Positions 1 to 12,048 of a stretch of DNA of 64,000 nt are shown one piece after another; within the stretch, counting starts at the first letter, position 1; each line of letters starts with the position of its first letter. The notes under the pieces were generated by a model that was given only the letters and a program-made list of their open reading frames with translations, made no database searches and had not been told where the DNA came from. The DNA is from Eopsaltria australis (Eukaryota; Chordata; Aves; Passeriformes; Petroicidae): contig JAVTVJ010011652.1 of assembly GCA_034509425.1 (NCBI GenBank), positions 6,377,501 to 6,441,500 of the forward strand, given 5' to 3'. The translations under genes were made by a program, and so were the position numbers.

Positions 1-209
1 TTATGTTTTCCCCAGGTGAATTCTTTAAATAAATATAATCCTGTAAACTAACTTTGTCACCCAGAAGTTTTGCTACCCAGGACACAAGGTGCCTGGGACC
101 TTACCCTTTGTTAGTAATAGGACTCCAGTGGTGCTTAGGTGGATGAATGCAAAAGGACAATTAATGCATTGATTTTAATGCCTGACTGCCTTTCCCTCAC
201 TTCTTGCAG
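1..209 (+). other. STN1: STN1 intron, 3' part
   Basis: This is the end of the intron before the first STN1 exon visible here. It finishes with a pyrimidine-rich tract and TTGCAG at the 210 boundary. The STN1 start codon, N-terminus and first half of the OB fold must lie upstream of the window. Nothing else was recognised in it. Confidence 0.85.
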
Positions 210-371
210 GTCATCCAAGCACACTCAGCAGTCTCAATGTGTTTGAACAGATGAAGAAACTCCAAGAAACAGTGAGGCAGAAAACCAAGCTGGAGATTGG
301 GGATGTTGTCAGGGTCAGAGGTCATATCCGAACCTATAGGCAACAAAGAGAAATTCTGGCTTCATGTTTTT
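210..371 (+). CDS. STN1: STN1 coding exon (OB-fold part), first exon in window
   Basis: STN1 (OBFC1) is the central subunit of the CST complex with CTC1 and TEN1. CST binds single-stranded telomeric DNA, limits telomerase and recruits DNA polymerase alpha-primase for C-strand fill-in; it also helps restart stalled forks. The exon begins with two bases completing a split codon, then encodes HPSTLSSLNVFEQ, followed by KTKLEIGDVVRVRGHIRTYR and REILASCF. The segment with IGDVVRVRG and IRTYR is the diagnostic OB-fold strand region of vertebrate STN1. The acceptor is TTCTTGCAG before 210 and the donor is GTGAGT after 371. The last base (T) joins the next exon to form a Tyr codon. An open frame continues past the donor to position 490, but it is intron read-through and does not resemble STN1. 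The identification is firm; only the upstream exons are missing. Confidence 0.93.
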
Positions 372-1599
372 GTGAGTGTTATGAATCTGTGACATATGTG
401 ACTAAGGTGTCTGAATCTGTGAAAATATCTGAGCTGTATGTAATTAATTGGATATTTTCCGCTTCATTTTCTGGCATCTCATTTTTCTAAGGATTTTCAT
501 CTGTATATCTTTATTTCAATTGTAGCAGCATAAGGTTAGGAGACACACTATGTCAGGTGTGAGATTTGATGCCTGTAAATGAGGCATTCCTGGATAAACT
601 GTAAAAGCTGATCAGCATGCATACAAGAATGCTGTGCAGATACTGTGATTGGGTGTCTGTAAGAGTGATTTGCTCTTCAGATTTCTCTGTGTTGAAGTAG
701 AGCAGCCAAAGCCCATGGGAAGGGAGCTGGTGACCTTCTGTGTCCCACTTCACCAAGGCCACTGAGGGCTTTGGAGAAGCAGCTGCTGTTTGTCACAGCC
801 TGTACAATCCATTCCATGGGCAGTGTCCCACTGAAGCCTGGCTTCTCCTAAGCTCCCTGGCTCTGCAGCATGAGGGAGGAGTGTTCCTCAGGCACAGATC
901 TGCATGCAGGTGCTGCCTCTGTGTCTGGCAGCTCTTTGGGCAGCAGGGCTCTGCAGCCCACTGCTAATGCTCTGCAGGCTTCCAGTTACATAACTTCTCA
1001 GTTCCGTGTCTGTGCTGTTGTGTAAGAGTTGGTTTTCCCCAGTGAGATCTTTCAGAGATAATACTGAAATTATTTCTTTAGTGAAGAAAACCTGTCTTTT
1101 AAAAACCTGTGTAAGTCAGATAAAAAGTCTAGATTTTTCAGCTCTAGCTAAAATTTTCAAGGGAATTCAGCCCTCCTTTCCAGACAGAAGATTTAGGAGA
1201 ATATACAACCCAGGCATGGGTTGGTAATAATACCAAAGAGAGCCATGCAATTCAAGTAGCCTCTAAATTGCATACATTTTGGCCCAAACACAGCTCCTTA
1301 CTATGTGTTAACTTCATTTAATGGGTAAAGACTGCTGAAAGGTAAAACCGAGATCATAAATTCTGGTTAAATAAGTTGTCAGACAAAAGCATAATGCACC
1401 ACAACAGGCCATTTTACCTCCTTGTAAACTGTAAAAGAAGGATTGGCCTTTGTGGTTTTGTTTTTCTAAAAACCACAATGAACAAAATTTGCCAATTTAA
1501 TGCTGGCTGTGAGGCTCTGTAGTTCTGCCTCAGGTTTGCTTGCTTAAAAAACTGTATGGCAGTCCTGGCCAACTCTATGTGTTCTCATTGCCTCTCCAG
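372..1599 (+). other. STN1: STN1 intron (1,228 bp)
   Basis: The intron has a GTGAGT start and a CTCTCCAG end. The sequence between is unremarkable, and the short open frames in it look like chance. No repeat, RNA gene or further exon was recognised. Confidence 0.8.
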
Positions 1600-1711
1600 A
1601 TAAAGTGGATGATCCTGTGTGTGATGTCCAGATTTCAAGAATGCTGGAGCTCCCCTGCCTCTACAGAGAAGTTTATGATAAACCTTTCAAGGGCCCTGAG
1701 GAAATACAGAG
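1600..1711 (+). CDS. STN1: STN1 coding exon (end of OB fold)
   Basis: The frame starts by completing the split Tyr codon and reads KVDDPVCDVQISRMLELP, then CLYREVYDKPFKGPEEIQ. KVDDP and the RMLELP-x-x-YR-x-VYD-x-PF run are hallmarks of vertebrate STN1. They form the last OB strands and the C-terminal helix of the fold, which packs against TEN1. The acceptor is CCTCTCCAG and the donor is GTAAAT. Two bases (AG) carry over and combine with T of the next exon to give Ser. The segment after DKPF is poorly conserved and seems shorter than I remember for mammalian STN1. Confidence 0.93.
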
Positions 1712-2460
1712 GTAAATTCAGTACCCAGACTGCTCCTGGGGCGAAGCGTGGGATTATGATTGTTTACTTGTTGTTGTAATAACTCTGGAAAAAAATAGAA
1801 CAGGGCCTGACTATGATTTAGACTGTATTAATATTACAGTAGCAGTCTGCTTTTCTCCCAAATAATTGGTGATCCATACAGATGAGATACCTGTCCATAA
1901 TCTGAGGAAAGAAATACAATGCTGAACTAAAGTGAGTATTAGGAAGAAAGTAAAATACTGTGTACAGACCTCTTGCATCTAGTGAAAAAAGATGGGGTTT
2001 TGGGCAAGATTTTGATCTGAGGTCAGCAGAGAGGATGGAGAATCATCCTTGCCTGATGTTGTTTTATGTGTAAGGTTAAGGAGCTATTCCACTGAAATGC
2101 CATCCTGCCCTTGTCATTGTCAAATCACAGATACATAACCTCAATAAACTGAGTCAAACAGCCCCTCCTGTACTCAGTTTCAGGGTAGCTGGATGCCTAT
2201 TGGGAGGCCTGGTACATGTAGGGTGGTTTCAGAGACTCCAAATCTCAAAATCACAAAACTGTAAAAGCAACTGAGTGAAGAAAAACAGTTGAATGTTTAT
2301 GTGTAAAAAAATGTTCTGTTTTAATTATGGATTTAAATTCAAATTCTTTAAGGACACTAAAACATATTTTGACCTTTGAAACCACTCTAGTGGACTGACT
2401 TTATGTAATGGTTCTAAAACCCATTTTTTGCCTTTTGACATGTTCTGTGTGTCCTTGTAG
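1712..2460 (+). other. STN1: STN1 intron (749 bp)
   Basis: The intron starts GTAAAT and ends GTCCTTGTAG. I saw no repeat, RNA gene or conserved motif in it. Confidence 0.8.
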
Positions 2461-2623
2461 TGGCCTGGAGGGTCAGAATTTCTCGATCCATATGCTGCAT
2501 GAGAAAGTGCAAGGCTTTCTGTTAGAAAACAAGATTCAGACCTTTTACCAGCAGGAGCTGGAGACAGTTGATTCTCTGGTGTCTCTGGCTGGTGTGCATC
2601 TACCCAGCCCCAGCTGTCAGGAG
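2461..2623 (+). CDS. STN1: STN1 coding exon (linker into first winged helix)
   Basis: The exon begins with one base completing Ser, then encodes 54 codons: GLEGQNFSIHMLHEKVQGFL, then LENKIQTFYQQELETVDSL, ending SPSCQE. The ENKIQTFYQQELE-x-V motif is a strong STN1 signature. It marks the helix leading from the inter-domain linker into the C-terminal tandem winged helix-turn-helix module, which contacts CTC1 and polymerase alpha-primase. The acceptor is CTTGTAG and the donor GTGAGTG follows GAG in phase 0. A stop-free extension into the intron up to 2683 is read-through. Confidence 0.93.
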
Positions 2624-5600
2624 GTGAGTGAATGCACCTGTTTCAAGATTTTAGTGGGGGAAAAATACCATGTACTTTTTTAATGCATAAACAGGTAAGA
2701 GACTGGTGTCTGCAGAGGATTAAAAAACCACTAGTGCTTTAACTTTATGCATTAATTATTTACAGAGCTTGAGGAGATATTGCTACTTTAGACATATAAA
2801 ACTGGGCTGAAAAAAGTAATGTAAGAACATTCTGTTATTAGGGGTAATCTTGTGTTAGGGCTGAGCTATCCTACAGCCTGCAACAGCCACTACCTTATTT
2901 AGATTTGTAAATAGCAGCAGTGTCAGAAAAAGAGATCCCTTTAAGGTGCTTGAGTTCTTTGGGACAGATGTTTGAGATCCTGAATCTGATCAGGGGAAGG
3001 GAGCACAAAATCTTTGTTTCTTATTTGAAGCTCAGTATATTAATAAAGATGCAGCTTTCAAGGGGTGGTTAGGATGAGTGGATGAACAGTGCGCCCCTGC
3101 TACATGTTTCTCACATTAGAAGTCCCTAGTTGTGAAAGGATGAGAGGGTGGGATTAAATTGAAATCAGTTTGGAGGCAGTTGCAAGTAACCAAACTGTTA
3201 AGAAACTTTCCAATGAGTTAGTAACCTCTTGATGAGCTGCAGAATGGGAAACAGAAAAAAGCCCATTTTGTAAAATGGCTTTATATGACTCTGTATTAGT
3301 TGGATAAATTATAAACCAGATTCTCAACTGGTATGAAGTGATAAATTTCTGAAAAACTAACACTTAATCTTTCACCATGAAAGCAATGACAATTGAAGCT
3401 TAAGCTGCTGTGATTCACTTGTTTACTTTTTTGTTTTCTGTAGAGAAATAAATCCCTGGCAGTCATTTTCACTGCCTGATTTTGATGTGCACTCTAATGT
3501 TAAGTGCTATGTTATGTTGACTTCTAATGTTTATTGAATTCTTAAGAAACCCAAACAAAACAACACAAAAACCAGTCCTTAGCAGATGAGGGCAAATAAT
3601 AATGAAAAGTAGCTCTTGTCTTGTTGGCCTTGTTGAACTACTGCTGATAGCTGTTCTTGATAGCTGAGTTGTGGGTTTGTTTTTTTTCATTTAAGGCATT
3701 TTTTCTGGTTTGCTTTAAAACAAACGTATGAACACTAACAGGAGCTATTCTCATTTCAGATAGAAAAGTTTGCTAGTAGATTATCCAACATGGCACCTGG
3801 TACTTTCTAAACTAGCTGGAACAGTATTAGAAGTTCCCAAACATTTTACATTAAAGGAAGTAGTGGCCATTGTGTCCAATACTGGAAACTTAAAAGTTTC
3901 AGCATTTATAGAAAGACAAAGATAAATAATTGACAAAGCTATTCTAAGTAGGAAGTGGTGCAGAACAAACATAGAAAGACTGGAAAAAAACCCCAAGAAA
4001 ACTCAAACCAAACAAAACACCACCAACAACAAAAAAAAATCTCAAAAGCCCCAAACCAAGAAAACCAAGACAAATGAAAAACCAAGAAAATGTGGCATCA
4101 GTGTTGCTAGCAGTCATGAAGAGCTACTATAATAATTAATGGTTGCTCCTGACCCTGATGCAAGGGTGTGAGTCTATCTCCCAGGAATTTGGGCACACAG
4201 ATGCTTATTTTGAAACTGCAATTCTCCCTATTGTCCTTTACTATTAATTTCTTGCAAAGAAGGTTATCTGTTCTTGCATAAGAAAGGACCTGCAGTTGTC
4301 AAGAGCCATGACTGCCTTAAGAGTGCCTGCTAATGCTCAGGCAATTCATTTCCTTGTTCCTCTACTCCCTCTCTAGAAGGTATCACTTTTCATAATTGGC
4401 AAAGGGTCAAGTACCCAGTTCTGTTCACAAAAGTAAGTGTAATAGACCTGATTTCTGTCCCTCTTCCTTTCTTTTCTCTTCAGTAGTCTTTTGTTGTGCA
4501 CTGCCCTCAAACCAAGAGGATCAATGGTGCTGCTGATGTGGAACGATGTTATTTCAGGCCTTTTTTGGCAGGGCAAGAGCTACATGAGGCAACTCAGCTA
4601 ATTAGGCCATGCCACAATATGCACACTTGTTCACTTCTTGCACTTTTCCTGGATGTAAAAGGATGAGTTATTTGGATGTATAGCTATTTTTTATCCTGAT
4701 TCCAGTGTTCTAGAGCACAGTTGCTGTTAAACTACTTGTTTCCTTTCTCTTCCTTTCCCTGTGATCCTAGAAGAGATGGTGCACCCCCTTTATCTTTTTC
4801 CCAACTTTTAAAGTACTTGCTCGGTGTTCATCATAGTGGGAGGGAGCCTTCCCATGGAATATTTTCTCCAGGGAGGTGATGAGCTGCTGTAGAGTCACTG
4901 CAGTGGAGTGGAGCAGAGGGTGAAGATGGAAGGAGGTAGCTGGGACAGTCTGAGGTAGGCAGCACCTCTGTGTTCCCTTTCCAGCATTACTGTGTAGCTG
5001 AGCCCCGTCCACATCCCATCCATGTCCTACCTCCTTCCAGTCCTGGTGCCTCCCTGGCAATGCAGTCTTCTGCCTCTCCAGAATAAATTTCCTCTAGGAG
5101 ATGCAGCTGGCAGAACTGAAATAATTTCCTCTTCTCAGACCTATAGTGGAGCAAATTTAATTTTATAGTCAGCAGATGATGAGGAAGAGAATTTAACTAC
5201 TTTCAAAAACAGTTAAAAATTAACAAATCTTTTATGAGTTTCAAAGCCAGTGGAACTTTAATTTGCATAACCAGTGCCCCATCTATCCCTAGGCTGTAGC
5301 CTTTTCCCTGTCCCTTAAAACAAGTGACTTTTGAGGCTGGAGGGGTGGGTACCAGAAGGAAGACTACGAGTAAAACAAGAAAAAGTAATTTTTGCTTAGA
5401 CAACCTCCAGAGTATACTCGCTGGACTTAGGCAATTATGTCTGGCAAATGGACAAGCCTTTGGTTCCTTTTTTAATGAAAGCTATGTGTTAAGTGGATCC
5501 ATCCCATTTCTCAACTGAATTAAATGCTTTAAACCAGCCAGTCTTGATTAACCATATTTCTGCCCTTCTGCCACATGTGCTATAGTGTTTGCTATTTTAG

Positions 5601-8600
5601 TGCTACCATTCCAGTTTGTGAATGTCACTGCCTTGGATACGTAACTTGAGTTGTGCTTTCCGGAGTGTGCTGTTTGTACTTCTCTTGATTTGAATATTAT
5701 CTCAAGGTCACCAATGAGAGGTAGTTAAAGCAGGAAGTTTTACAGTGCTGTTCACACTGTCTGTGTCTACCCTGTACATTGTACTGCAGGTGTAACACAG
5801 CTCATTATAAGGTCATGATGGAATGTGCATATCTTTCTGCCTCTCGAGGAAGCTCCACCTCTGCTTTAAATATGTATATTGCAAAGCTTATTATAGGACT
5901 TCAGGACTGACATGTCCAGGATCACTACTACTAAAATTGTCACCTGCCTAAGCCCAGGATTAAACATTACATGAGAAACTGCAAAGGTGATTCCATGAGT
6001 AGAATCACGTGTGGTTAAACCAGGAAACTTTAACACCATCAGGGTGTGATTCATAATGAGTCAAAGGTTACATACTTCCACTGTTTTGAACAGACTCACT
6101 AATTCCTGTACCACTTCATTTCTCTGACCTATTATTGATTGTACAGAGAATTTGACTTGTTTTAAAGATCTGAGAATAACTGGTTGCACAGCACCAGCCC
6201 ACTAAGCTGTGTGAGGCCTATTAGATAGAATATATTGATTAAAGTACCAACTTAATTCTGGATACATAGATGCTTCTGTTGGCTTTGCTACAGAGCCCTT
6301 GGCTGGTCTTGGGAGCAAGGGTAGTGATAGTAACATTATTATTTAATAGCTGCTTCTATCTCAGGTTACACACACACATTATGTGTTTTGCAAAAGAGAT
6401 CACTGATTCTTGAATGCTCCTATGTTTGGATGTACAGCTTAGTTTATTTGAAAAGAATCTGATGTGGAAGAGAGGGGGAAGACCCTGCTGTTACAGAGAA
6501 CCTGAAACTAAGGCCATTCCCAAGGGGTGCACTTTGCAAAAGGAGGTGTGAACATTGTGGGAGGTACTGGGGAGAAGCACTATTGATCTGTGAATTTGCA
6601 GGATGAGATGCTGGAGTTACTTTGGGTGGACCAAAAGAGCAGAGTAAGCAATTTTAGACTGTTAACCAAGAAACTTAATTGCTGCTTAACCTGGGGGAAT
6701 GGAGAGGAGGAAGCATGTTCTGGAGCACACTAGGAAAAAGCCCCAAAATTTTCCTGTCATTTTATGGTAGCATTTAACAGCAGTAATATATAATATCATT
6801 ACATTAACATATTACATGATACTACTAAAGTGGGCAGAAGTCCTAATTTGTTTTTCAGAAACAATTCTTCTGCCATGGAACCCTTTTCCATGGACTCTGC
6901 AGCACATATGAGAGAGTGCTGATATGTAGCAGCTGCTTGCATATAATAAGGCCTCGCTGCTTTCACTCTGTCAATGCCTTGCCTTGCATTCTTAGTGATT
7001 CTGTTTCAGTATCCATCCAGGCTGAGCTGTGTGTCAGTTCACACAGAGTCTGTTTTTAATTATCTCCCTATTCTGACAGGATTTCAGTGGTAAGCCAAAC
7101 TGAATAATTATTGTGCTTCTTTGGAAATATTTTTATCTTTTTTTCCTCCCCAAATGTTTGCTTTCACATTAAAAATTGATCAGAGTCTTGAGCTGGTTGC
7201 TTTGCTAGCAATTTCTTACATTCTTGAGGATTTATTACTGTGTTTGAGTGAGTGGCAAAGTCTCTTCATTTTACATATGGCTATGAGAAGGTGCTTTTCT
7301 GTGAGCACATATTCACTCTTCACTTAATCCTTCCTGCTGCATTTTATGTTTGTTTCTACAGTTCATCAGAAGAGCTACAATGAAGAGAAATACCATAGTG
7401 GTATTAATGCTGTGACTGGAATGGTGTCCAGATGCATGGCCAAGTTTGTAATTAGAAGTAGAGTCTGTTGTTATCCAGATTGATGGCTGTGGTGGACAGA
7501 AGGACAGACAAGGTTCAGGCACTGAATCCTTCAGTCTGAACCAGAGAAAACTGAACTAAGAGCCATTGTTCTGTGTTAATTATCTTGAAGTATTAGGCCG
7601 TTATTTTTACTGGTGATTTGAGAGGAAAAAGAGAGTTAGCTGTTTTGGGACAGAGAGAGAGATGTGATTATGGCCTGCTGAAATCTGAGGGTTAGCTGGG
7701 GGAACAGGATGGAGTAGCTTGTGATGCATGCTAACACCAGCATCTCTTGGATCCCTGAACTATTCCCAGTTAGGTACATCAGCTTCCAGGCTGTTGGAGT
7801 GTCACTTGAGAACTGCAAATGGATTGAATGAATGTTTTGTGAAAAGATTATTTTTCCTTTGCTCCTGTGATGTCCATTTTGCATATTCATTTAAACTCTT
7901 TCTAGTTCTTGATGGTTGCCTCCTTCGCTCCTGAGGCTTCTGAGCTGCTTCTAGCGAGTGAAGTAGGATATGTGAAGTCTGATACATTTGTTCAGAACAG
8001 GGCGGGAGCATTTAATGGTGATAGTTGGAGGAATGGATTGGCAAATCTTGCTCTGGTTGCTCTGGTGTGGTTCTAGTTATCACATGTTGGTTTGTGGGAA
8101 GCAGTTTAGGTCCCTTCTCAAAGGAAACCACAGGGAGCACAGTGTGCTCCCAACAGATGAGAAAACAGCAACTGGGGAACTGAAGCAGTCTGTGTAGATA
8201 AATGGGAGGCTGAAGGACACAGTAGGACAGATGGAGATGGAGGAGAGTAAATCATAGCCTTGCTCTTATCTACCCATACTTTCCCCTTCCACAACTAATT
8301 ATTTCCTTCTACTTCCCTAGCTTTCATTCCACTCTCTTAGCTCTACTTCCAAACAAACTCTGCTTTTCTCTGGTTTTTTTTCCCTCCGCTTCTTTCTTTC
8401 TTACTCTGTTAGATGTGTCCCAAACACAGAACCCTGTGTCCTAAATAACCTCAGTTATGGACTTCCAGGCACATTGTTCTCCTTTCACAAGAAACTAATT
8501 TCCCACCTACCCTCAAAATGGAATCCTTTGTTTCCTTATTTCATATATCTGTCTTAATTTCTTGGATGCTTTTTATCCTTTCACTTCATTAGGCTGTGGA

Positions 8601-9175
8601 GGAGCTCCTGAGAGCATGACCAGAATGTTTGTAAAAATTTGTAAACAAAGGGGGCAAGAAACAAATACTGGTTTTGTCAGTTTTCTCCTTTCCCTGAAAC
8701 GGGAGATGGGAATCCAGTCCTCAGCACTTGGATTCCTCCTGAATATCACCTTACAAAATACTGATTTTCCTGCCATCCTACCCTTATTACCTGGAAAACT
8801 CTAGAAGTGAACAAAGCTTGATTAACAAAAAAAGTCAAATGATCTGCAAGCATCACAAGTCTATTCCAAAAAAAGAATTCTCGGTACATCATCAAATAGC
8901 TGCTATTCATAAAGAAGGCAATTTAGAGACTGTGATTCATTAAGAATGGTACAAGCTTCTGGTGTTTTGGTTGGTTTAAATCTCAGAGATACTGGTTATT
9001 TCATACAGAACAGATATGATTTGTGAATGACTAAATGAAGAAAAATGTGTAATAAAAGTCACGTTGAAGAGGACCTGAAATAATTTTCTTCTTGAAAGCA
9101 TCTGGAGCTTTTGCTGGTAACTTTGGTTAAGCTGAGATTTCTCACCATCTGCTTCATTCTTTTCTTCCCATTCAG
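2624..9175 (+). other. STN1: STN1 intron (6,552 bp), largest in the visible part
   Basis: The intron starts GTGAGTG and ends with a pyrimidine tract and TTCAG. It holds an A-rich low-complexity block at about 3965-4090 and a T/C-rich stretch near 8360-8400. No coding exon is missing: the flanking exons join in phase, and the peptide on each side follows the known STN1 order. Numerous 60-80 residue open frames on both strands show no recognisable domain. Confidence 0.75.
3965..4090. repeat. A-rich low-complexity block
   Basis: The + strand here is dominated by runs of A interrupted by CC and C, such as AAACCAAACAAAACACCACC and AAAAACCAAGAAAA. A similar shorter patch lies at about 3540-3575. 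It may be a degenerated poly(A)-derived sequence, but no retroposon body could be identified beside it. Confidence 0.6.
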
Positions 9176-9298
9176 GTGAAGTCAAAAAGTAACTCCAGTT
9201 CCAAAAGGATTCACAGTGTTTTTAAGGAAGCAATAAAGATGCTACAAGAAAAAGGAGTGGTTTTCCAGAAACGTACTAGCTCCAAGGACTTATACTAT
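9176..9298 (+). CDS. STN1: STN1 coding exon (first winged helix)
   Basis: The exon has 41 codons in phase 0-0. It starts VKSKSNSSSKRIHSVFKEAI and continues KMLQEKGVVFQK to KDLYY. The IHSVFKEAI-K-x-LQEKG-x-VFQK pattern is the core recognition-helix segment of the first STN1 winged helix. It is preceded by a Ser/Lys-rich variable linker. The acceptor is CCCATTCAG and the donor GTAAGG follows TAC TAT. An intron read-through gives AGG AAC TGA and a stop within three codons, which supports the donor. Confidence 0.93.
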
Positions 9299-9826
9299 GT
9301 AAGGAACTGAGCTGTGGTTGCAAACAACAATGGTATGACTTTCATAATCAGTAAAAACAGTAAAAATATTGCAAAAATAGTAGAAATGTTTCAGAAAGAG
9401 AATAAAACATCCAAGTGCTCTGTTTTCTCAAAAGTCTTTTCTGCAGCTTACTTCACTGTTGGTTGTACCTCTGTGTCACTCACTGAGTTGTTCCAAGTTC
9501 TGTCAGTGTTCACTGGGCTGCCAAAGTGCTCTGATCCACCTGGGGCCTGGGACGGTTCTCCTTATTGAAGTGGGTTCAAGCTTGCTGTTCTGCTGAGTCA
9601 GTCACCCTCCTTTGGGTCAAACTTTGTTGTATCATGTACTTCACCTAACTCATGGATGCTGCTAATAGTAGTAAAAATAATGCCTGAAGATTTGACGCTC
9701 ATTATTAGTCTTGGAGGCAGCAGAGAACTAGAATGCAGAGTGTAGTTATGACAGCATTAGCTTAGAATACACCACAGCATTGGATTGTTTTTCAGCAGCA
9801 AGGCCAGTTTTTTCTTTTTCCTTCAG
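9299..9826 (+). other. STN1: STN1 intron (528 bp)
   Basis: This is a short intron with a GTAAGG donor and a TTTTTCCTTCAG acceptor. No other feature was seen in it. Confidence 0.8.
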
Positions 9827-9899
9827 GTGACTGACCACGATAAGGAGCTCTTTAAAGTGACCCTTGATGTGATTAAAGAAGACTGTCGAAGACCCAGGC
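9827..9899 (+). CDS. STN1: STN1 coding exon (end of first winged helix)
   Basis: This small exon has 24 codons plus one base: VTDHDKELFKVTLDVIKEDC followed by RRPR. It matches the family pattern VT-x-x-D-K-x-L-x-(n)-I-x-x-DC in the stretch linking the two winged helices. The donor is GTAAGT. The overhanging C joins AT of the last exon to make His. The frame would hit TAG immediately after the donor. Confidence 0.92.
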
Positions 9900-11464
9900 G
9901 TAAGTAGCAGAGTGATCAAGCTCTGATGAGCTGGTGCTGATATACTGATGACAATATCTCCTCCTGCTTCTGGATTGGATATGCTGCTTGTCCTCACCCT
10001 TGAACTCAAGCTGTTGCTGGTGTAGCTAATCAGTATAGCTAAAAGTGGAAGTGCAGGAGCAGCTTCCTGTGAGCATGGAGAGAAAGAGCAGGTGTGCCCA
10101 GCAGGAAGCAAACCTCTCTGATCTGAAATAAGCAGCTATTATCTTAGATCTATATCTTTTGAGAATACTTGGATTTTGGGAGGAATCAAATGTAATGAAA
10201 TCAGGTCACCACCCAGCAGTTGTTGCTTTGCACTCTGGAGAAGTAGCAAATCTTGCTGGTTCAGTTTCTACAGGGGAGTTGACACAAAAGTGACCATGCA
10301 GAAAGGTGAAATCCCTGCCTCCTTTAAGTCAACAATAAAACTTGCTAAAGTCAGTAGGATATTCTCTGGAGATTTCTCAGATAGAGCCAGGTGGTTTTTC
10401 TTTGTAGTTAACGATTTCAGTCGAACAAAGTCTACTTCTTTTCAGATAATGTGCCTCGGGTGGCTTCTGAGTTATCCCTGTCCCTCAAACTATTGTGTCC
10501 TTTTGCCAGTGATAACTTGTGCTTGACCTGAATGTGTGCTAATTACACAGGTACATTGCTACAGAGTGCCTTTCAGTTCACGGGATAGAATGTGTCAGCA
10601 GGGATCACTTGCTGCTGGAGTGCAGCTATTTGTGGGATAGAATGTGCTTTAGTACAGAATAAATGACTGACTGGAACATAAGGTATAAAAATCTTAAATT
10701 GCTCATATCCCTATACTATCATAACTACAATAGCACTCGTAGGACCTGGAGTATGATGGCTATCCTGCAGTGAAAAAAAGGCTAAGTGAGGCAATATCAA
10801 GTTTGAGTTTTAACTGTCTCTTTTAAGAAGTGCTGCAATTGTAGACAAGTTCTTGGGAGAAGAGGTTACTACTGGGCATGCAGGTTAATATGGGCTTGTT
10901 TGCCTGAGGCTGTTTCAGTGCAACAAATTACTTTGATCACATTGATTTATTGTCTTTTATCCATTTAACAAAGATCATTTCTCTTAAGAGACAAATCATT
11001 CCTTCGCTCATTTTATACATCAGCTAATTCTCCTGGTAGCCTGGTTTTTTTATATAACTGTGCCATCTATCAAGGCCAGAACCTCTATACAGTTGACAGA
11101 GGCACTGAGCGACTGCCTCCTGTTTGTTCCCTTGTGCATTGTCCCACTGGCAAAGTACTCTGTGATCCATGAGAAGCTGGGAAATTCTTTTGGTCAGGAA
11201 AAGTCAACAGGAGAGGGTAATTTGTAGATCAATCACAGAAAAGACTTTAAAGAACCCTGAGTACTCAAAGCCACGTTTTCCGTAATAGGCAGTTTAAAAT
11301 TAGGAACTGTTTTACAAACTCTCTTGTCCTTGAAGCTTTCCCCCTGCTTAGTTTCCTGCTGCAAAGAGGACACTTTCCAGGTCAGTGTCCCTTTGCTGGT
11401 TTCCAGATGGACCATTTCAACGTCGTGATCATGGGCAGTAGAAGCAAAGCCAAGAAGCTTCAAT

Positions 11465-11600
11465 CGAAACCAGCAGGGCACGGCGGGTGTTTGTTGTCCG
11501 TGGATGATGCAAGAGCGCAGAGCTCAGCGTGGCTGCCGGCCCCCCTCTGCTGGCAGGAGCGAGGTCCCAGGGACAAAACGAGGACATGGACATTCACCTC
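11465..11600. promoter_or_regulatory. Intronic CpG-rich patch with CTCF-like site
   Basis: About eight CpG dinucleotides fall within roughly 130 bp, against strongly CpG-depleted surroundings. On the minus strand, 11540-11553 reads CCAGCAGAGGGGGG. This matches 13 of 14 positions of the CTCF core CCASYAGRKGGCRS; the single mismatch is G in place of the conserved C. It may be an unmethylated regulatory or insulator element inside the STN1 last intron. Function is inferred from motif and composition only. Confidence 0.35.
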
Positions 11601-12015
11601 CAGGGCTTTGGCTTGTTTGTTGCAAGAAATTCCTACCCGTTTTCCTCCAGGAGTAATAGTAATCTTCCGTGACAAGAAGGATGATTTATGATAAATCAAA
11701 TTCTTCTCTCCAATGAGTTACTTCTCTGCCAGTTTTCCAGGCAACGCCTTGCCCCATTGCTCTGGTTATGACACATTCCCAGGCCCAACCCAACTGTCTG
11801 AAACTATTGTACAAATTTTTAAAAGTCTTGTATGCCTACTCAGAGCTGCACAAGCCCTGATCTGTAATATGCCTACATGACAGTCCTAGTCCTTGGCTCC
11901 ACTTATAATTCCTGATCTTAAATGCACTCATGAGAGACCACTGTGGGTCCATCTAGAAACTTAATATAGCCAGCCAGCACATTTTGACTCCAGACTGAAC
12001 TGCAAAATGGAGTTG

Positions 12016-12048
12016 GCTTTTGTTTTGTTTGTTTCTTTGTTTGTTTTA
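12016..12048. repeat. T/G-rich simple tract (TTTG-like)
   Basis: The sequence is imperfect TTTG/TTTTG units (CTTTTGTTTTGTTTGTTTC and following). It is a degenerate microsatellite in the last STN1 intron. Confidence 0.65.
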
